A stretch of DNA of 64,000 bases, taken from assembly GCA_963837165.1 (NCBI GenBank), contig CAWIMD010000003.1:434001-498000 (forward strand), read 5' to 3'. Source of the stretch: JAENWD01 sp963837165 (lineage in GTDB: Bacteria > Acidobacteriota > Vicinamibacteria > Vicinamibacterales > JAENWD01). The notes under the pieces were generated by a model. It worked only from the letters and a program-made list of their open reading frames with translations, did no database searches and was not told the origin of the DNA. Positions 9,303-18,605 of the stretch are shown piece by piece (position 1 is the first letter of the stretch; each line of letters begins with the position of its first letter). Position numbers and translations under genes: made by a program.

Positions 9303-10270
9303 CACCACAGATACGGAAGGGACGTCTCCTCCGCCCGCGCAGGAACCGTCGACATGGCGGCGAGCAGGTCACCCAGTCCCTTCCACGCGAAGTCGCTCAG
9401 GAGCTGGCGCAGGCGGGTCTCGGTCTCACGGAGGTTCCGGTAGTGCCTGAATCGTGCGAGGCCGTCCGCCGGCAGGCGCGGCTGATCGGGGTCGATCTCC
9501 CACGGGTGCAGGTAGAAGATGACCGGATCACCTTCGTGGTCGTTGACGCGGCGAATGCCCCATCGCGTCCACGCGTACGGCAGAATCCGGAAGTACCCGC
9601 CGCCGGCTATGGGCAGGTTCACGAACCCGACCCGGGCTGTGGACGCCGGCGCTTCGACGATGCGTCCGGCCGGGCGCGAGATGACATACGGCCGCCGCGC
9701 GGACACGGGAATGCCGTACCGATCGTGTCGAATCGGAAAGATGCTGGCGTCGTACCCGTAGCCCTCCTCGATGAGCACGTCGAGCGCCCACAGCGACTGC
9801 GGCACGATCGAGTAGCTGGGCGCGCGATACCCGTGAACGGCCACACTCCCCGTATCTTCGAGCAGCGCCTTGGCGCGCCGCACATCGGCGCGGAAGGCCC
9901 GTGGCGTCTGGTCGTACACCAGCCTGTGCCCGAATCCGTGCGACGCGATTTCGTGACCGCCGCTCACGATCCGCCGCACGAGCTGCGGGTGTCGCTCCGC
10001 CACACAGCCGAGCACGAAGAACGTGGCGCGCACCTCCCGATCCGCCAGAATCGACAGGAGTCGCTCGGTGTTCCCGACGACACGGCTCTCCATCGTGTTC
10101 CACGCGTGCCGCGGGACGATGCCATCGAACACGCTGACGTGGAAGTAGTCTTCCACGTCGATGGTGAGCGCGTTCACGACGGTCCCCACCCGTACGCCGT
10201 GTGCGGGCGAGGAAAGGTGGGCGTCGTCAGCAATGCCCGGACCTACCGACGCGGTCACGGACTCGGTCAC
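9302..10270 (-). CDS. Polysaccharide deacetylase, PEP-CTERM-system type (EPS operon A)
   Basis: NodB-homology carbohydrate esterase 4 domain. The core begins VNALTIDVEDYFHVSVFDG, whose TIDVED holds the catalytic and metal Asp; HEIASHGFGHRLVY supplies the metal-binding H(S)xxH; GYRAPSYSI is the conserved Arg motif; FYLHPWEIDP supplies the late His. Expected to N-deacetylate sugars of the exopolysaccharide. A GTG at 10270 overlaps the sugar transferase stop (GTGA) and gives 322 residues with an unconserved 30-residue lead; the paralogue at 37682-38542 starts right at VVNAL, so a later GTG near 10175-10200 is also possible. Confidence 0.88.
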   Translation of the reverse strand: MTESVTASVGPGIADDAHLSSPAHGVRVGTVVNALTIDVEDYFHVSVFDGIVPRHAWNTMESRVVGNTERLLSILADREVRATFFVLGCVAERHPQLVRRIVSGGHEIASHGFGHRLVYDQTPRAFRADVRRAKALLEDTGSVAVHGYRAPSYSIVPQSLWALDVLIEEGYGYDASIFPIRHDRYGIPVSARRPYVISRPAGRIVEAPASTARVGFVNLPIAGGGYFRILPYAWTRWGIRRVNDHEGDPVIFYLHPWEIDPDQPRLPADGLARFRHYRNLRETETRLRQLLSDFAWKGLGDLLAAMSTVPARAEETSLPYLW

Positions 10271-11659
10271 GCGCCCCTCCGGAGCACCACGATCTTCAGC
10301 GTCGAGAAGATGATGAACAGATCCAATGCGAGGGACATGTTCTTGATGTAGAACAAGTCGTACTGGAGCTTCATCAACGCGTCCTCGACGCTCGCGCCGT
10401 AGGTGTAGCGCACCTGAGCCCAACCGGTCAGGCCCGGGCGCACGGCGTGCCGCTGGCCGTAGTAGGTGATGTCACGCGCGAGCTGGCGCACGAACTCCGG
10501 ACGCTCCGGCCGTGGACCGACGAAGCTCATGTCACCGAGGAGGATGTTCCACAGCTGCGGCAGCTCGTCCAGCCTGGTCCGCCGCAGCCACCGGCCGAGC
10601 CCGGTGATCCGGGGATCGTCCTCACGCGCCCAGACGGCACCTGTGCCGGCTTCGGCATTGACGACCATCGATCTGAACTTGTGGACCGTGAACACGCGTC
10701 CATGCTGACCCACGCGCTCCTGGAAATACAGTGCCGGACCGTCGGAGGTCGCCCGGATCACCAGGGCCGTGACGACCATGAGGGGTGCCGCCAGCAGCAG
10801 TCCGACCGTCGCGAGCACGACGTCGAGCGATCGCTTGACCACGGGCAGCCAGACCGAGCGCCGGAAGCCGTCGGAAAAGATGAACCAGCTCGGTCTGAGA
10901 TTCTCAATCGCGATCTTGCCGACGTACTCCTCATAGACCGATGCCAGGTGCGCGAACGTCACGCCTTCGAGCCGCATCTCGAGGAGCTTGTCCATCGGCA
11001 GCGCGCCACGCGCATCCGACAGGCTGACCACGACTCGATCCACGGACCGCGCCCTGACGATGGCCGGGATGTCTTCGATGGTGCCGATGATCGCAGCCTG
11101 GCCGTTCTGCTTCTCCGACGAGGGATCGGCGTCCACGAACCCGACGATCTCGACGCCGAGCTGCCCGTGCAGCTCGTGCAGCTCCCGAGCGAGCGAGACG
11201 GCGGCCCCTCCCGTGCCAACCAGCAGCAGCCGCTCCCGCGGCCCCACGCTGGTGACGAACCACTCGAAGAGCACGCGCCACCCGATCACCGCGCCGATGA
11301 TGAGCACGGCACTCAGCGCGAACACGCCGCGCCCCAGCACGAGGCCGGGCAGCCAGTAGTACCGAGGCGGCCAGAAGGAAGGACGTGGCGCCCAGCGCCT
11401 GCACTGTGCGCACGAACAGCTCGCGCCGGTCGCCGATGACCCGCGGGTTGTAGAGATCGGCAAAGTACAGGCAGAGCTGGCACGTCACGGCGATGAACAC
11501 GGCCTTCTGGAAACCCTTCTCCACCGTGAGCACGAGCCATGCGTTGGCGCCGAGGCGCAGCCACGCGGCGAGCACCACGGCGCCGACGATCAGGGCGCTC
11601 TCCATGATCAGCAGCGCCAGCAGGCGCCCCACCACCCGCCGGCCCAGGATGTTGCTCAT
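10267..11659 (-). CDS. Priming sugar transferase (polyprenyl glycosylphosphotransferase), EPS operon A, one frameshift
   Basis: N-terminal four- to five-helix membrane domain (LLALLIMESALIVGAVVLAA onward), a central Rossmann CoA-binding-like domain (RERLLLVGTGGAA, EIVGFVDADP), and a C-terminal bacterial sugar transferase domain with KRSLDVVLATVGLLLAAP, FTVHKFRSM, RLDELPQLWNILLGDM and SFVGPRPERPEF. It would load the first sugar-phosphate onto undecaprenyl phosphate and so start EPS synthesis. The reading frame breaks near 11370-11372: SFLLAAS must shift by one base to continue YYWLPGLVLGRGVFA, exactly where the intact paralogue (38545-39939) reads through. One surplus G in a GG run explains it. 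ATG 11659 overlaps the preceding gene's stop. Confidence 0.88.
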
Positions 11660-12573
11660 GTCCGGCCCAGGAGCCTGCCCAGCCGCGAGAAGATGCCTGT
11701 GTTCCCGTTGTGATTGCTGCCGTAGTAGCCGTGGTAGTAGTGGTACTGACCCGCGGAGGCGAGCCGCTCGTCGACCCGATTGAGCACCACGCCAAGCACT
11801 CGCTCGCGGCCCAGGCCCTCGATGGCCCGCTCGATCGTGGCAAACGGCGTGGAGCCTGCCCCGATGACGAGCAGCGCCGCATCGGTCATGGCGGCGAGCA
11901 GTTTGGCGTCCGACAGCAGGCCGACCGGCGGGCTGTCGATGACGACCCAGTCGAACCGCTCGCCGGCCTCGGACAGGATCGCAGCCATGCGAGAGGAGGT
12001 GAGCCCCGCCATCGGATCGGGCGTGGCGCGGCCGGCCGGCAGGATCCAGAGGCAGGGGGATACCTGGACGAGCGTCAGCTTCTGGGGATCGCCGTTGTCG
12101 AGCCCATCGCTCAGGCCGCTGTCGTTCGGCACGCCGAAGAGGCTGTGAATGCGCGGGCGGCGCAGGTCGGCGTCGATCAGCAGCACGTTCCTGCCGTAGG
12201 ACTGGCTGAGCGTGAGGGCCAGGTTGGCGGACGTGAGCGTCTTGCCTTCGTCCGCGACGGCGCTCGAAATCAGGACCCGTTTGATACCGCGGTCCTCCTG
12301 GACGTGGTGCAGCGTGGCGGCCAGCCGGCGATACTGCTCCACCGCGATCGACGGCAGGCCCGGGTTCACGACGAGACGCGACGTGGCCTTGACGGGCGCG
12401 CCGTTGAAGGTCGGACTGGCGGCCTCGGACACGGCGATTTCGGCCGCCGTGTCGGCCTGCACGGGCTCGGGTACCGGGTCCGCGGTCAACAGGTCGGCTG
12501 CTGGCATCTCCGGGATGTCTCCTGTCGCGTCTGGGCTGCCGGAACGTTTCAGGGCGTCGCCAATTCGGCTCAT
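11656..12573 (-). CDS. Tyrosine-kinase-like ParA/MinD ATPase (CpsD/CapB type), EPS operon A
   Basis: 305 residues. A proline- and alanine-rich linker leads to a P-loop ATPase: degenerate Walker A in SSAVADEGKTLTSANLALTL, Walker A' LLIDADLRRPRIHSLFG, and Walker B WVVIDSPPVGLLSDA. The C-terminus has a tyrosine cluster YHYYHGYYG, the usual autophosphorylation site of bacterial tyrosine kinases; the paralogue in operon B keeps only two tyrosines there. The partner is the GNVR chain-length protein encoded two genes upstream, together controlling chain length and export. Seven bases separate its ATG (12573) from the AAA ATPase stop. Confidence 0.9.
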   Translation of the reverse strand: MSRIGDALKRSGSPDATGDIPEMPAADLLTADPVPEPVQADTAAEIAVSEAASPTFNGAPVKATSRLVVNPGLPSIAVEQYRRLAATLHHVQEDRGIKRVLISSAVADEGKTLTSANLALTLSQSYGRNVLLIDADLRRPRIHSLFGVPNDSGLSDGLDNGDPQKLTLVQVSPCLWILPAGRATPDPMAGLTSSRMAAILSEAGERFDWVVIDSPPVGLLSDAKLLAAMTDAALLVIGAGSTPFATIERAIEGLGRERVLGVVLNRVDERLASAGQYHYYHGYYGSNHNGNTGIFSRLGRLLGRT

Positions 12574-12580
12574 ATGGGTC

Positions 12581-13552
12581 TCAGAAGAAGGAGAACCGTC
12601 GCTTTTTCTCGAAGCTGGTGAACAGCGGCCTGTCCCAATCGCCGGCCGGTGCAGGCTTGACGGTTTCGAGGGGGGGCGCCTGATCCCGCGCGTCCCTCGC
12701 GGGCACGCCAGACCGAACGGCAGGCGCAGGCACACGAGGCTTCTTCAGTTCGAAGTCGGCGCACACGTCACGAATCACGTCCACGCCGACCGGCTTGACG
12801 CCCAGTGCAAAGCCGGTGACGAGGGCGTTGTCGCAGATGACGCTGATCGTCCGTGGAATGCCGCCGGAGCCGGCGAAGACGGCCTCGATGGCATCGCGCG
12901 TGAACATCGCGGCCACATCGCCGCCGGCAATCCGAATCCGCCCGGCAATGTATGCGGCGGTCTCCGCCGCGTTGAGCAGACCGAGCGTGCACCGCAATGC
13001 CACGCGCTGCTTGAGCTGCCGCAGCGACGGCATGTCGAGGACGTCGGCGAATTCCGGCTGTCCGGCCAGCACGAGCGGCAGGAGCTTCTCGCCGGTGGTC
13101 TCGATGTTCGAGAGCAGTCGAATCTCCTCCAGCAGGCCGCGTGACAGGCACTGCGCCTCGTCGATGACGAGGGCCGTGGTCCCGCCCCGGGCACGGCGAT
13201 CCAGGAGGAGCGCCTCGAGCTCCACGAGCAGCGCCGCCTTCGAGGTCCTGGCCTCCGTGGACAGCTCGAACGCGCGGGCGAGGAACTCGATGAACTCGTC
13301 ACGGGTGAGACTGGGGTTGGCCAGTTGGACGATGCTCGCGTCGCGACAGGCGTCCGAGCCGAGCGCGGCGTTCACCAGAGTCGTCTTGCCGGTCCCCGCC
13401 TCGCCGATCAGCAGCGTCAGGCTCTTTCGCGCCGCAATCCCGTACTGCAGATTCGCCAGCGCCTCCCGCTGACGCGGCGTCAGCAGCAGGTACCTGGGGT
13501 TGGGGCTGAGCTCGAACGGCAGCTCGCGCAGGTCGTAGAAGTCGAGGTACAT
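12581..13552 (-). CDS. AAA ATPase, XrtA/PEP-CTERM-locus type (EPS operon A)
   Basis: 323 residues, ExeA/GspA-like AAA domain. It opens MYLDFYDLRELPFELSPNPR and has Walker A GEAGTGKTTL near residue 50, Walker B TALVIDEAQCLS, and sensor region LLPLVLAGQPEF. The C-terminal tail is basic and ends RRFSFF; its paralogue also ends in SFF. Family members are always in exosortase A/EPS loci and are described as putative secretion ATPases. It sits between the chain-length protein and the tyrosine-kinase-like ATPase, 8 bases after the former. Confidence 0.9.
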   Translation of the reverse strand: MYLDFYDLRELPFELSPNPRYLLLTPRQREALANLQYGIAARKSLTLLIGEAGTGKTTLVNAALGSDACRDASIVQLANPSLTRDEFIEFLARAFELSTEARTSKAALLVELEALLLDRRARGGTTALVIDEAQCLSRGLLEEIRLLSNIETTGEKLLPLVLAGQPEFADVLDMPSLRQLKQRVALRCTLGLLNAAETAAYIAGRIRIAGGDVAAMFTRDAIEAVFAGSGGIPRTISVICDNALVTGFALGVKPVGVDVIRDVCADFELKKPRVPAPAVRSGVPARDARDQAPPLETVKPAPAGDWDRPLFTSFEKKRRFSFF

Positions 13553-13560
13553 ATCAGCAG

Positions 13561-15120
13561 CTACGCTCTCAACACCCAGAATGCCGCGGCGGCCACAGCC
13601 ATCATCGCCAGGACCGTCACCGCGCCGGCAATCAAGCGCCATCGGCGGTCCCGAACACGGTCCGCGTGGGTGACGATCTGGGGAATGAGCGCGATGACCG
13701 GCAGCCGGGCCGCGACACGCACGTCCTCGTCGGTCTTGAGCGTCGTATCCCGCCACTCGAGGAGAAAGACGAACCCCAGACCCAGAGCCAGCCCGCCCAG
13801 CCCCCCCATGGAGTTCAGACGGCCACGGTTCGGGCTGAAGGGCCGCTGCGGGACGCGCGCCGGATCGAGAATGCGGAACTGCTCGCCAATCTGCCGAGTC
13901 TCGAGGTTGACCGCGAGCTTCGACTCCTCCTTCTTGGCGAGCAGGCCGGAATACAGCTTCTGCAGCGTGTCGTAGTCGCGCATCAGCTCGATGAGCTCGG
14001 TCTCGCGTGTGGGAGCAGCCTCGGCCCTCGACTGGTACTGCGCACCCAGTGCTCGCAGGCGCTTCTCTTCCTCCTCCTTCTCCCCGATCGTCTTGTTCAG
14101 CGCATCGGCCATCTCCCGAAGCCGCTTGAGCCGCCCGAGCCGGGTGAGCTCCGCGGGCGACTTCGGCGCGTGCTCGTCCGGGGTCAGGGGCTGCTCCTTG
14201 GCCTCCCGGTCGGCCTTGGCCTCGAGATCCTTGACGACGCGCTTCATCCGGGCCACATCCGGGTGCTCCGGCTTCAACCTGAGCTGGAGCTGCGAGAGGA
14301 TTGCTTGCGCGGCCGCCAGCTGCTGCGCAGTCGTGCCGCCGGTGACGGTTCCATTGCCGGCATCGACGATCGGATCGACTTCGGGATCCGGCGTGTTGAG
14401 GTCTGCAATCTGACGATCGACGAGCTGCAGCTTGTCCTGGTCCCGCGCGCGGGAATCGATGAGCGACTGCACCTGCAACTGGACGTTGTTCAGCGCCGCG
14501 ATATTGGACTGCTGCTGCGACGGCAGCTCGCCGGAATGCTTGAGCCGGTACCCCTCGAGCCTCTTCTCCTGCTCGACGAGACGCCGTCTGGCGTCATCGA
14601 GCTGCGACGTCAGGAACTGGTTGGTCCCTTCGGCAAGCATCTCCCGGTCGCGGAGGTTCTCGTCGATGAACAACCTGGCCAGCCGTTCGGTGACCTTCAT
14701 CGCCGTGATCGGGTTGGTGGAGACGAACGACACGCGGAACGCGTCGCCGCGGACGACCGTGATGCCAACGTTGCTTCGCATCACCTCGACGACGTCCTCC
14801 ATCAGCCCGGTGCGCCGCTCCTCCTCGTAGAGGTCGAGATCGGTGACGATCGCTTCGAGCCTCGTACGGCTCAGCACCTGCTGTGTGATCGCCTGAATCC
14901 GGTCCTCGGCAGACGACTGGGGCGTGGACTTCACCAGGTCTTCGCGCACCTGCGGTGGCTGGACGGTGACCAGCGTCTCGGACTTGTACATGTCCGGCAG
15001 CGTTCGCGTGAATGCCACGGTGGCCAGCGCTGCCGCGATCGTGGGAATGGCAATCCACAGCTTCCGCCGCCACAGGATGGCAAGCACGTCTTCGGCGGTA
15101 TATTTCTTTCCTGGAATCAC
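13561..15120 (-). CDS. Wzz/GNVR polysaccharide chain-length protein (EPS operon A)
   Basis: 519 residues. An N-terminal Wzz domain contains a first membrane helix (about residues 20-40, WIAIPTIAAALATVAFT), followed by a long coiled-coil periplasmic region (about 170-420, with EEEEKRLRAL), the GNVR-type motif RQIGEQFRILDPARVPQRPF just before PNRG, and a C-terminal helix pair near 440-460 and 495-515. It would span the periplasm, set chain length and work with the tyrosine-kinase-like ATPase. The GTG start (15120) overlaps the stop of the beta-barrel gene (GTGA). Confidence 0.9.
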   Translation of the reverse strand: MIPGKKYTAEDVLAILWRRKLWIAIPTIAAALATVAFTRTLPDMYKSETLVTVQPPQVREDLVKSTPQSSAEDRIQAITQQVLSRTRLEAIVTDLDLYEEERRTGLMEDVVEVMRSNVGITVVRGDAFRVSFVSTNPITAMKVTERLARLFIDENLRDREMLAEGTNQFLTSQLDDARRRLVEQEKRLEGYRLKHSGELPSQQQSNIAALNNVQLQVQSLIDSRARDQDKLQLVDRQIADLNTPDPEVDPIVDAGNGTVTGGTTAQQLAAAQAILSQLQLRLKPEHPDVARMKRVVKDLEAKADREAKEQPLTPDEHAPKSPAELTRLGRLKRLREMADALNKTIGEKEEEEKRLRALGAQYQSRAEAAPTRETELIELMRDYDTLQKLYSGLLAKKEESKLAVNLETRQIGEQFRILDPARVPQRPFSPNRGRLNSMGGLGGLALGLGFVFLLEWRDTTLKTDEDVRVAARLPVIALIPQIVTHADRVRDRRWRLIAGAVTVLAMMAVAAAAFWVLRA

Positions 15121-16460
15121 GGTCGTCCTCGCCAGATGGGGACCCACAGCGTCAGGCCCACACGAACACCCTCTCGCTCGAGCTGAGGCGGCAGCCCGGC
15201 AACAGGCGTCACGTCCGAGCCGTACTCGTACCAGTAGTAGTAGTAGCTCGCAAAAGCGGCCAGGCTGCCGACGATGGCGCCACGCAGCTGGGACGTCGCA
15301 ACCCACGAGCTGTAATTGCGGGAGGTCAGGCCAATCGAGGCGCTGGTGTACCGGATCTCCGAGCTGAAATCGAGCCGTCTCGCCAGGAGGCCGACGAGAC
15401 CGACCGACGCCGTGTCGTGGAGATACGGCTGGCCCAGCGTCGGCTCGTAATCCAGACCGCGCGCGTAGTTCGCGTCGAGGGTCCAGGTCCGCCCGATCTC
15501 GTGTTCCAGCGATGCGTTGCCGATGGCGGTGAATCGAATCCTGTCGAAGAGCGGGCTGTCGCTGGCGACCGTGCCGGAGGTGACGGCCGCCGCGCCGGTC
15601 GAAAACGAGAACGTCGTACGCCTCGACAGCGACAGCGCGCGGGCGTAGTTCACCCCGAGATCGATGTTGTGGAAGGAGGTCGGCTCCTGGCCTCCGTCGA
15701 TGAGGACCGAACGCGTGTACTGGTAGCCGGCGCGCATCGTGGCGTAGCGCGTGAGGCCGCGGCTGTAGTGAATGCCCGCCGTGTGGTACTCGCTGTCCCG
15801 GAACGCGGACTCCTCCGACAGGTAGAACAGGCGGCGATATCCGTAATTGACGCTCAGATCGGATCGCGAGCCCAGGCGCCGGGAGAGGTCCGCGCCGACA
15901 GCGGTGTCGATCGAGGGCGCCCGGCCGATGCCGTAGTCGAACGAGGTCGGCCCGAAGCCGGGGGTTCCCGGCCCGGGCGTCCTGCTCAGGAAGTCGAGCC
16001 CGTTGATGTAGTCGGTCCGGTAGGACGTGGTGTCGTGCAGGTTGAGCCGCGTGCGTCTCGAGAGATCCCAGCCGGCGCTGATGTCGCCGGATGCGGAATA
16101 GCTGTCGTGCCAGGGATCATCGGGGCGCTCCGGGAAGTACCCGAGGAACCCGGACCCATGGCCGCCGAACGACAGGTGATCGCCCGGATTGGTGAAGTCG
16201 AGGGCACCCGAAAAGCCGCTGAAGCGATTGTCCGCCGAGATGCGCGGGTCGTCCGGCAGTGACGGCACTCCGTTCGGATACCGGTCCCAGCCGCTGATCG
16301 CGGACCCCGAGAAATCGAGTTGCGGTCCGCGCGTGTTCATCGGCTGCGCTCCGCCAAACAGCCCCCGGAATGGGCGCGCCTGCGCGGCAGCCGAACGTAC
16401 GCCAACCACCAGGAACAGCAGCGCAAGCGCTGGCGACAGCAGGGCGCGGAGTGATGGCAT
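15117..16460 (-). CDS. Outer-membrane beta-barrel protein, PEP-CTERM-system type (EPS operon A)
   Basis: 447 residues with a signal peptide (MPSLRALLSPALALLFLVVG, cleavage near SAAAQA) and many alternating aromatic/polar strands (YGYRRLFYLSEES, AGYQYTRSVL, YYYYWYEYGSDV) that predict an outer-membrane barrel. The mature start ARPFRGLFGGAQP is nearly the same in the paralogue at 43346-44773 (PRPFQGLFGAAEP). The family is uncharacterised; its constant place between the SLBB export protein and the chain-length protein suggests an EPS outer-membrane porin or assembly factor. Start at ATG 16460, 22 bases downstream of the SLBB stop. Confidence 0.85.
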   Translation of the reverse strand: MPSLRALLSPALALLFLVVGVRSAAAQARPFRGLFGGAQPMNTRGPQLDFSGSAISGWDRYPNGVPSLPDDPRISADNRFSGFSGALDFTNPGDHLSFGGHGSGFLGYFPERPDDPWHDSYSASGDISAGWDLSRRTRLNLHDTTSYRTDYINGLDFLSRTPGPGTPGFGPTSFDYGIGRAPSIDTAVGADLSRRLGSRSDLSVNYGYRRLFYLSEESAFRDSEYHTAGIHYSRGLTRYATMRAGYQYTRSVLIDGGQEPTSFHNIDLGVNYARALSLSRRTTFSFSTGAAAVTSGTVASDSPLFDRIRFTAIGNASLEHEIGRTWTLDANYARGLDYEPTLGQPYLHDTASVGLVGLLARRLDFSSEIRYTSASIGLTSRNYSSWVATSQLRGAIVGSLAAFASYYYYWYEYGSDVTPVAGLPPQLEREGVRVGLTLWVPIWRGRP

Positions 16461-16482
16461 GACAGCACCGCCTTGAAAACCT

Positions 16483-17151
16483 TCAGGGCACCAGGACGGT
16501 GTCGCCGGGTTGAAGCTCGATGTTCTGTTTGAGGTTCTTGCCCTTCAACGCGTCCCGGTAATTGAACTTGATCGCGCGCTGCCGCCCGTTCTCGGTCCGG
16601 GTGACGATGATGTGCTTCGAGTCCGCGAACTCCTGGAGGCCGCCCGCCATGGAAATGAGCTGCAAGAGGTTCGTGGGCGCGGTAATCGAGTAGACGCCGG
16701 GCTTGGACACCATGCCCGTGATGAAGACCTTGCGGCTGTTGATCTGCTTGACGACCACGCTGACGGTCGGATCGTCGATGAAGCGGTCGGCTTCCTTGGC
16801 GATCGACGCGCGGAGCTCTTCCGGGGTCAGCCCGCTCGCCTGGACGTCGTTCACGAGCGGCAGGGTGATGCGCCCGTCCGGCCGCACGGTGACGTCGTTG
16901 GACATCTCCTTGTCGCGCCAGAACACCACGGTCAGCACGTCGTCGGCGCCAATGACGTAGCCCGGCGGCGGGGTGACGCCGCCCGGGACGACGGGCGGCG
17001 TGGCCGGTGCGGGCGATGCTGCCGGTGCGGCCGCAGGCGTGGCGGTCGCCGTGGTCGCCGGCGTGCTCTGAGGCGCCGGCGCAGGCTGCTGCGCCGCAAC
17101 GGGGCTGGCGCCGACAAGGGCAAGCAGGAAGACGGCAGAAACGCGGATCAC
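16483..17151 (-). CDS. Polysaccharide export protein, SLBB domain, Wza-like (EPS operon A)
   Basis: 222 residues. Signal sequence (IRVSAVFLLALVGASPVAA) without a lipobox cysteine, then a Pro/Ala/Thr-rich linker (about 22-60), the poly_export domain (GYVIGADDVLTVVFWRDKEM and VRPDGRITLPLVNDVQASGL) and one SLBB domain (RKVFITGMVSKPGVYSI). It ends IELQPGDTVLVP. It is shorter than E. coli Wza and lacks the C-terminal membrane helix, as usual for the EPS/PEP-CTERM type. It forms the periplasmic/outer-membrane exit. Start GTG 17151 overlaps the sigma-54 activator stop (GTGA). Confidence 0.9.
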   Translation of the reverse strand: MIRVSAVFLLALVGASPVAAQQPAPAPQSTPATTATATPAAAPAASPAPATPPVVPGGVTPPPGYVIGADDVLTVVFWRDKEMSNDVTVRPDGRITLPLVNDVQASGLTPEELRASIAKEADRFIDDPTVSVVVKQINSRKVFITGMVSKPGVYSITAPTNLLQLISMAGGLQEFADSKHIIVTRTENGRQRAIKFNYRDALKGKNLKQNIELQPGDTVLVP

Positions 17152-18212
17152 TGGCGGTACTCCTTGAAAGGCAGCTGACAGTCGTGCTTGCGGAGGAAGT
17201 TCAGGAACCGTTTGTAGTCCGTCGGTTCGAGATTGAACAGCTTGGCGACAATGCGATAGTTGCCGCGCGCCTCTTCCAATCCCCTCCGCACCAGATCGCG
17301 AACGTTGTCCTTCGTGATCTCGCGCTGCATGTAGAGCGGGTAGACGCCCGTCCAGAAAGACACCTGCTCTTCGCGGAGCTGGCGGTAGAGGTCGTCCGCC
17401 ACGGTGCGGCGACGCTCGCGCTTCGGGCGGATGGAGACGCCCTTCTGCATCCGGATCTCCATCGGGAGATCGTCGATGCCGGCTTCTTCCGACCGCGCCT
17501 TCACCGCCACCCGCTCGATCGCGTTCTCGAGCTCGCGGACGTTCCCCGGCCACGGATAGCCGATGAGCGCGTCGAGCGCGTCGGGCGACACGCGCCGGAC
17601 CACGTTGCGCCCGTTCGCCAGGTGCTGCAGGAAGTGCTGGACGAGCATCGGGATGTCCTCGCGCCGCTCGCGGAGCGCGGGGACCATCAGGTGGATGACG
17701 TTGAGGCGATAGAACAGATCCTCGCGAAAGGTGTTGTTGGCCACCAGAGCCCGCAAGTCGCGGTTGGTGGCCGCGATGACCCGCACGTCGATCCGTCCCG
17801 TCGAGTGGTCCGACCCAACCCTCTGCAGCTCGCCTGTTTCCAGAAACCGGAGCAGCATTCCCTGCATCCGGAGGGTCATTTCGCCGACCTCGTCGAGGAC
17901 GACGGTCCCCCGCTGCGCGGTCTCGAGCTTTCCGGGCTTGTCACGGTACGCGCCGGTGAAGCTGCCCCTGACGTGCCCGAACAGCTCGGACTCGAGAAGC
18001 GTCTCCGGAATGCCGGCGCAGTTGATCGCCACGAAGGCCTCGCGGGCTCGCGTGCTGCCGTCGTGAATCGCGCGCGCCACGAGCTCCTTGCCGACCCCGC
18101 TCTCGCCCGTGATGAGCACCTTGGCTTCTGACTGCGAGACCCGCGCGATTTCGTCACGCAGGTCGATCATTGCCTGACTGGTTCCCACGAGTTGGCCGTT
18201 CAGTCCGCGCAT
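17148..18212 (-). CDS. Sigma-54 enhancer-binding protein without receiver domain (head of EPS operon A)
   Basis: 354 residues: about 10 lead residues, then the AAA+ sigma-54 activation domain with Walker A GESGVGKE, the sigma-54 contact loop ESELFGHVRGSFTGA (GSFTGA in place of GAFTGA), Walker B GTVVLDEVGEM, and RVIAATNRDL, NVRELENAIERV further on. The C-terminal about 90 residues (HTH-like, ending CQLPFKEYRQ) bind DNA. It resembles the PrsR regulator of exosortase systems but lacks the N-terminal phospho-receiver, so it may be controlled by level or partner, not by a kinase; none is encoded here. ATG 18212 is the chosen start; an ATG 42 bases upstream is possible. Confidence 0.9.
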   Translation of the reverse strand: MRGLNGQLVGTSQAMIDLRDEIARVSQSEAKVLITGESGVGKELVARAIHDGSTRAREAFVAINCAGIPETLLESELFGHVRGSFTGAYRDKPGKLETAQRGTVVLDEVGEMTLRMQGMLLRFLETGELQRVGSDHSTGRIDVRVIAATNRDLRALVANNTFREDLFYRLNVIHLMVPALRERREDIPMLVQHFLQHLANGRNVVRRVSPDALDALIGYPWPGNVRELENAIERVAVKARSEEAGIDDLPMEIRMQKGVSIRPKRERRRTVADDLYRQLREEQVSFWTGVYPLYMQREITKDNVRDLVRRGLEEARGNYRIVAKLFNLEPTDYKRFLNFLRKHDCQLPFKEYRQ

Positions 18213-18295
18213 ACAGCCTCTACTCCAATCGCCACACGCCCGGTTTGCACGCATCCACGAGATCGCTGGAGGTCTCTCATCGAAGGCACTGGCGT

Positions 18296-18450
18296 GTACC
18301 GCTGCCGATGCCTGAGTGGCGGATTTGGACAGACCACTGGGGAGACCTTTGTGTTCTCAGATGCGGAGGAAAGGCATCCTACCGAATTACTTCCGGCAGA
18401 CGGTAGACCCATTACTTGGGACCGCGCGAGTTCTGTATCGCTGCCGATAC
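18296..18450. promoter_or_regulatory. Upstream region of EPS operon A with two related palindromes
   Basis: The 393-base gap 18213-18605 holds no gene. It contains a perfect 6+4+6 palindrome GTATCGCTGCCGATAC at 18435-18450 and an imperfect relative GTACCGCTGCCGATGC at 18296-18311, about 139 bases apart. Their shared core CGCTGCCGAT suggests a dimeric repressor or activator site controlling the sigma-54 activator gene and operon A. I found no convincing GG-N10-GC sigma-54 element on the minus strand in this gap, unlike operon B. The binding protein is unknown. Confidence 0.45.
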
Positions 18451-18605
18451 TCGACAAGGCGAAATTTACCTTTCGGATACAGCAAGGTTTCAATCGTCTT
18501 ACAGATGAGCTTTGGCGCGGTGCGGCAAAGGAGGGCGACCTGGGAAGCCGGGATGCACCGGCCGGCGGGCAGGGGTGGGCCGGGAGGGCGGCGACGCCAG
18601 CGCAG

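Noticed and set aside
18361..18412. Minus-strand sigma-54 element TGGGTCTACCGTCTGC upstream of EPS operon A
   Set aside because: Spacing can be made to fit, but the -24 lacks the CAC and the -12 lacks TT; too weak to call.
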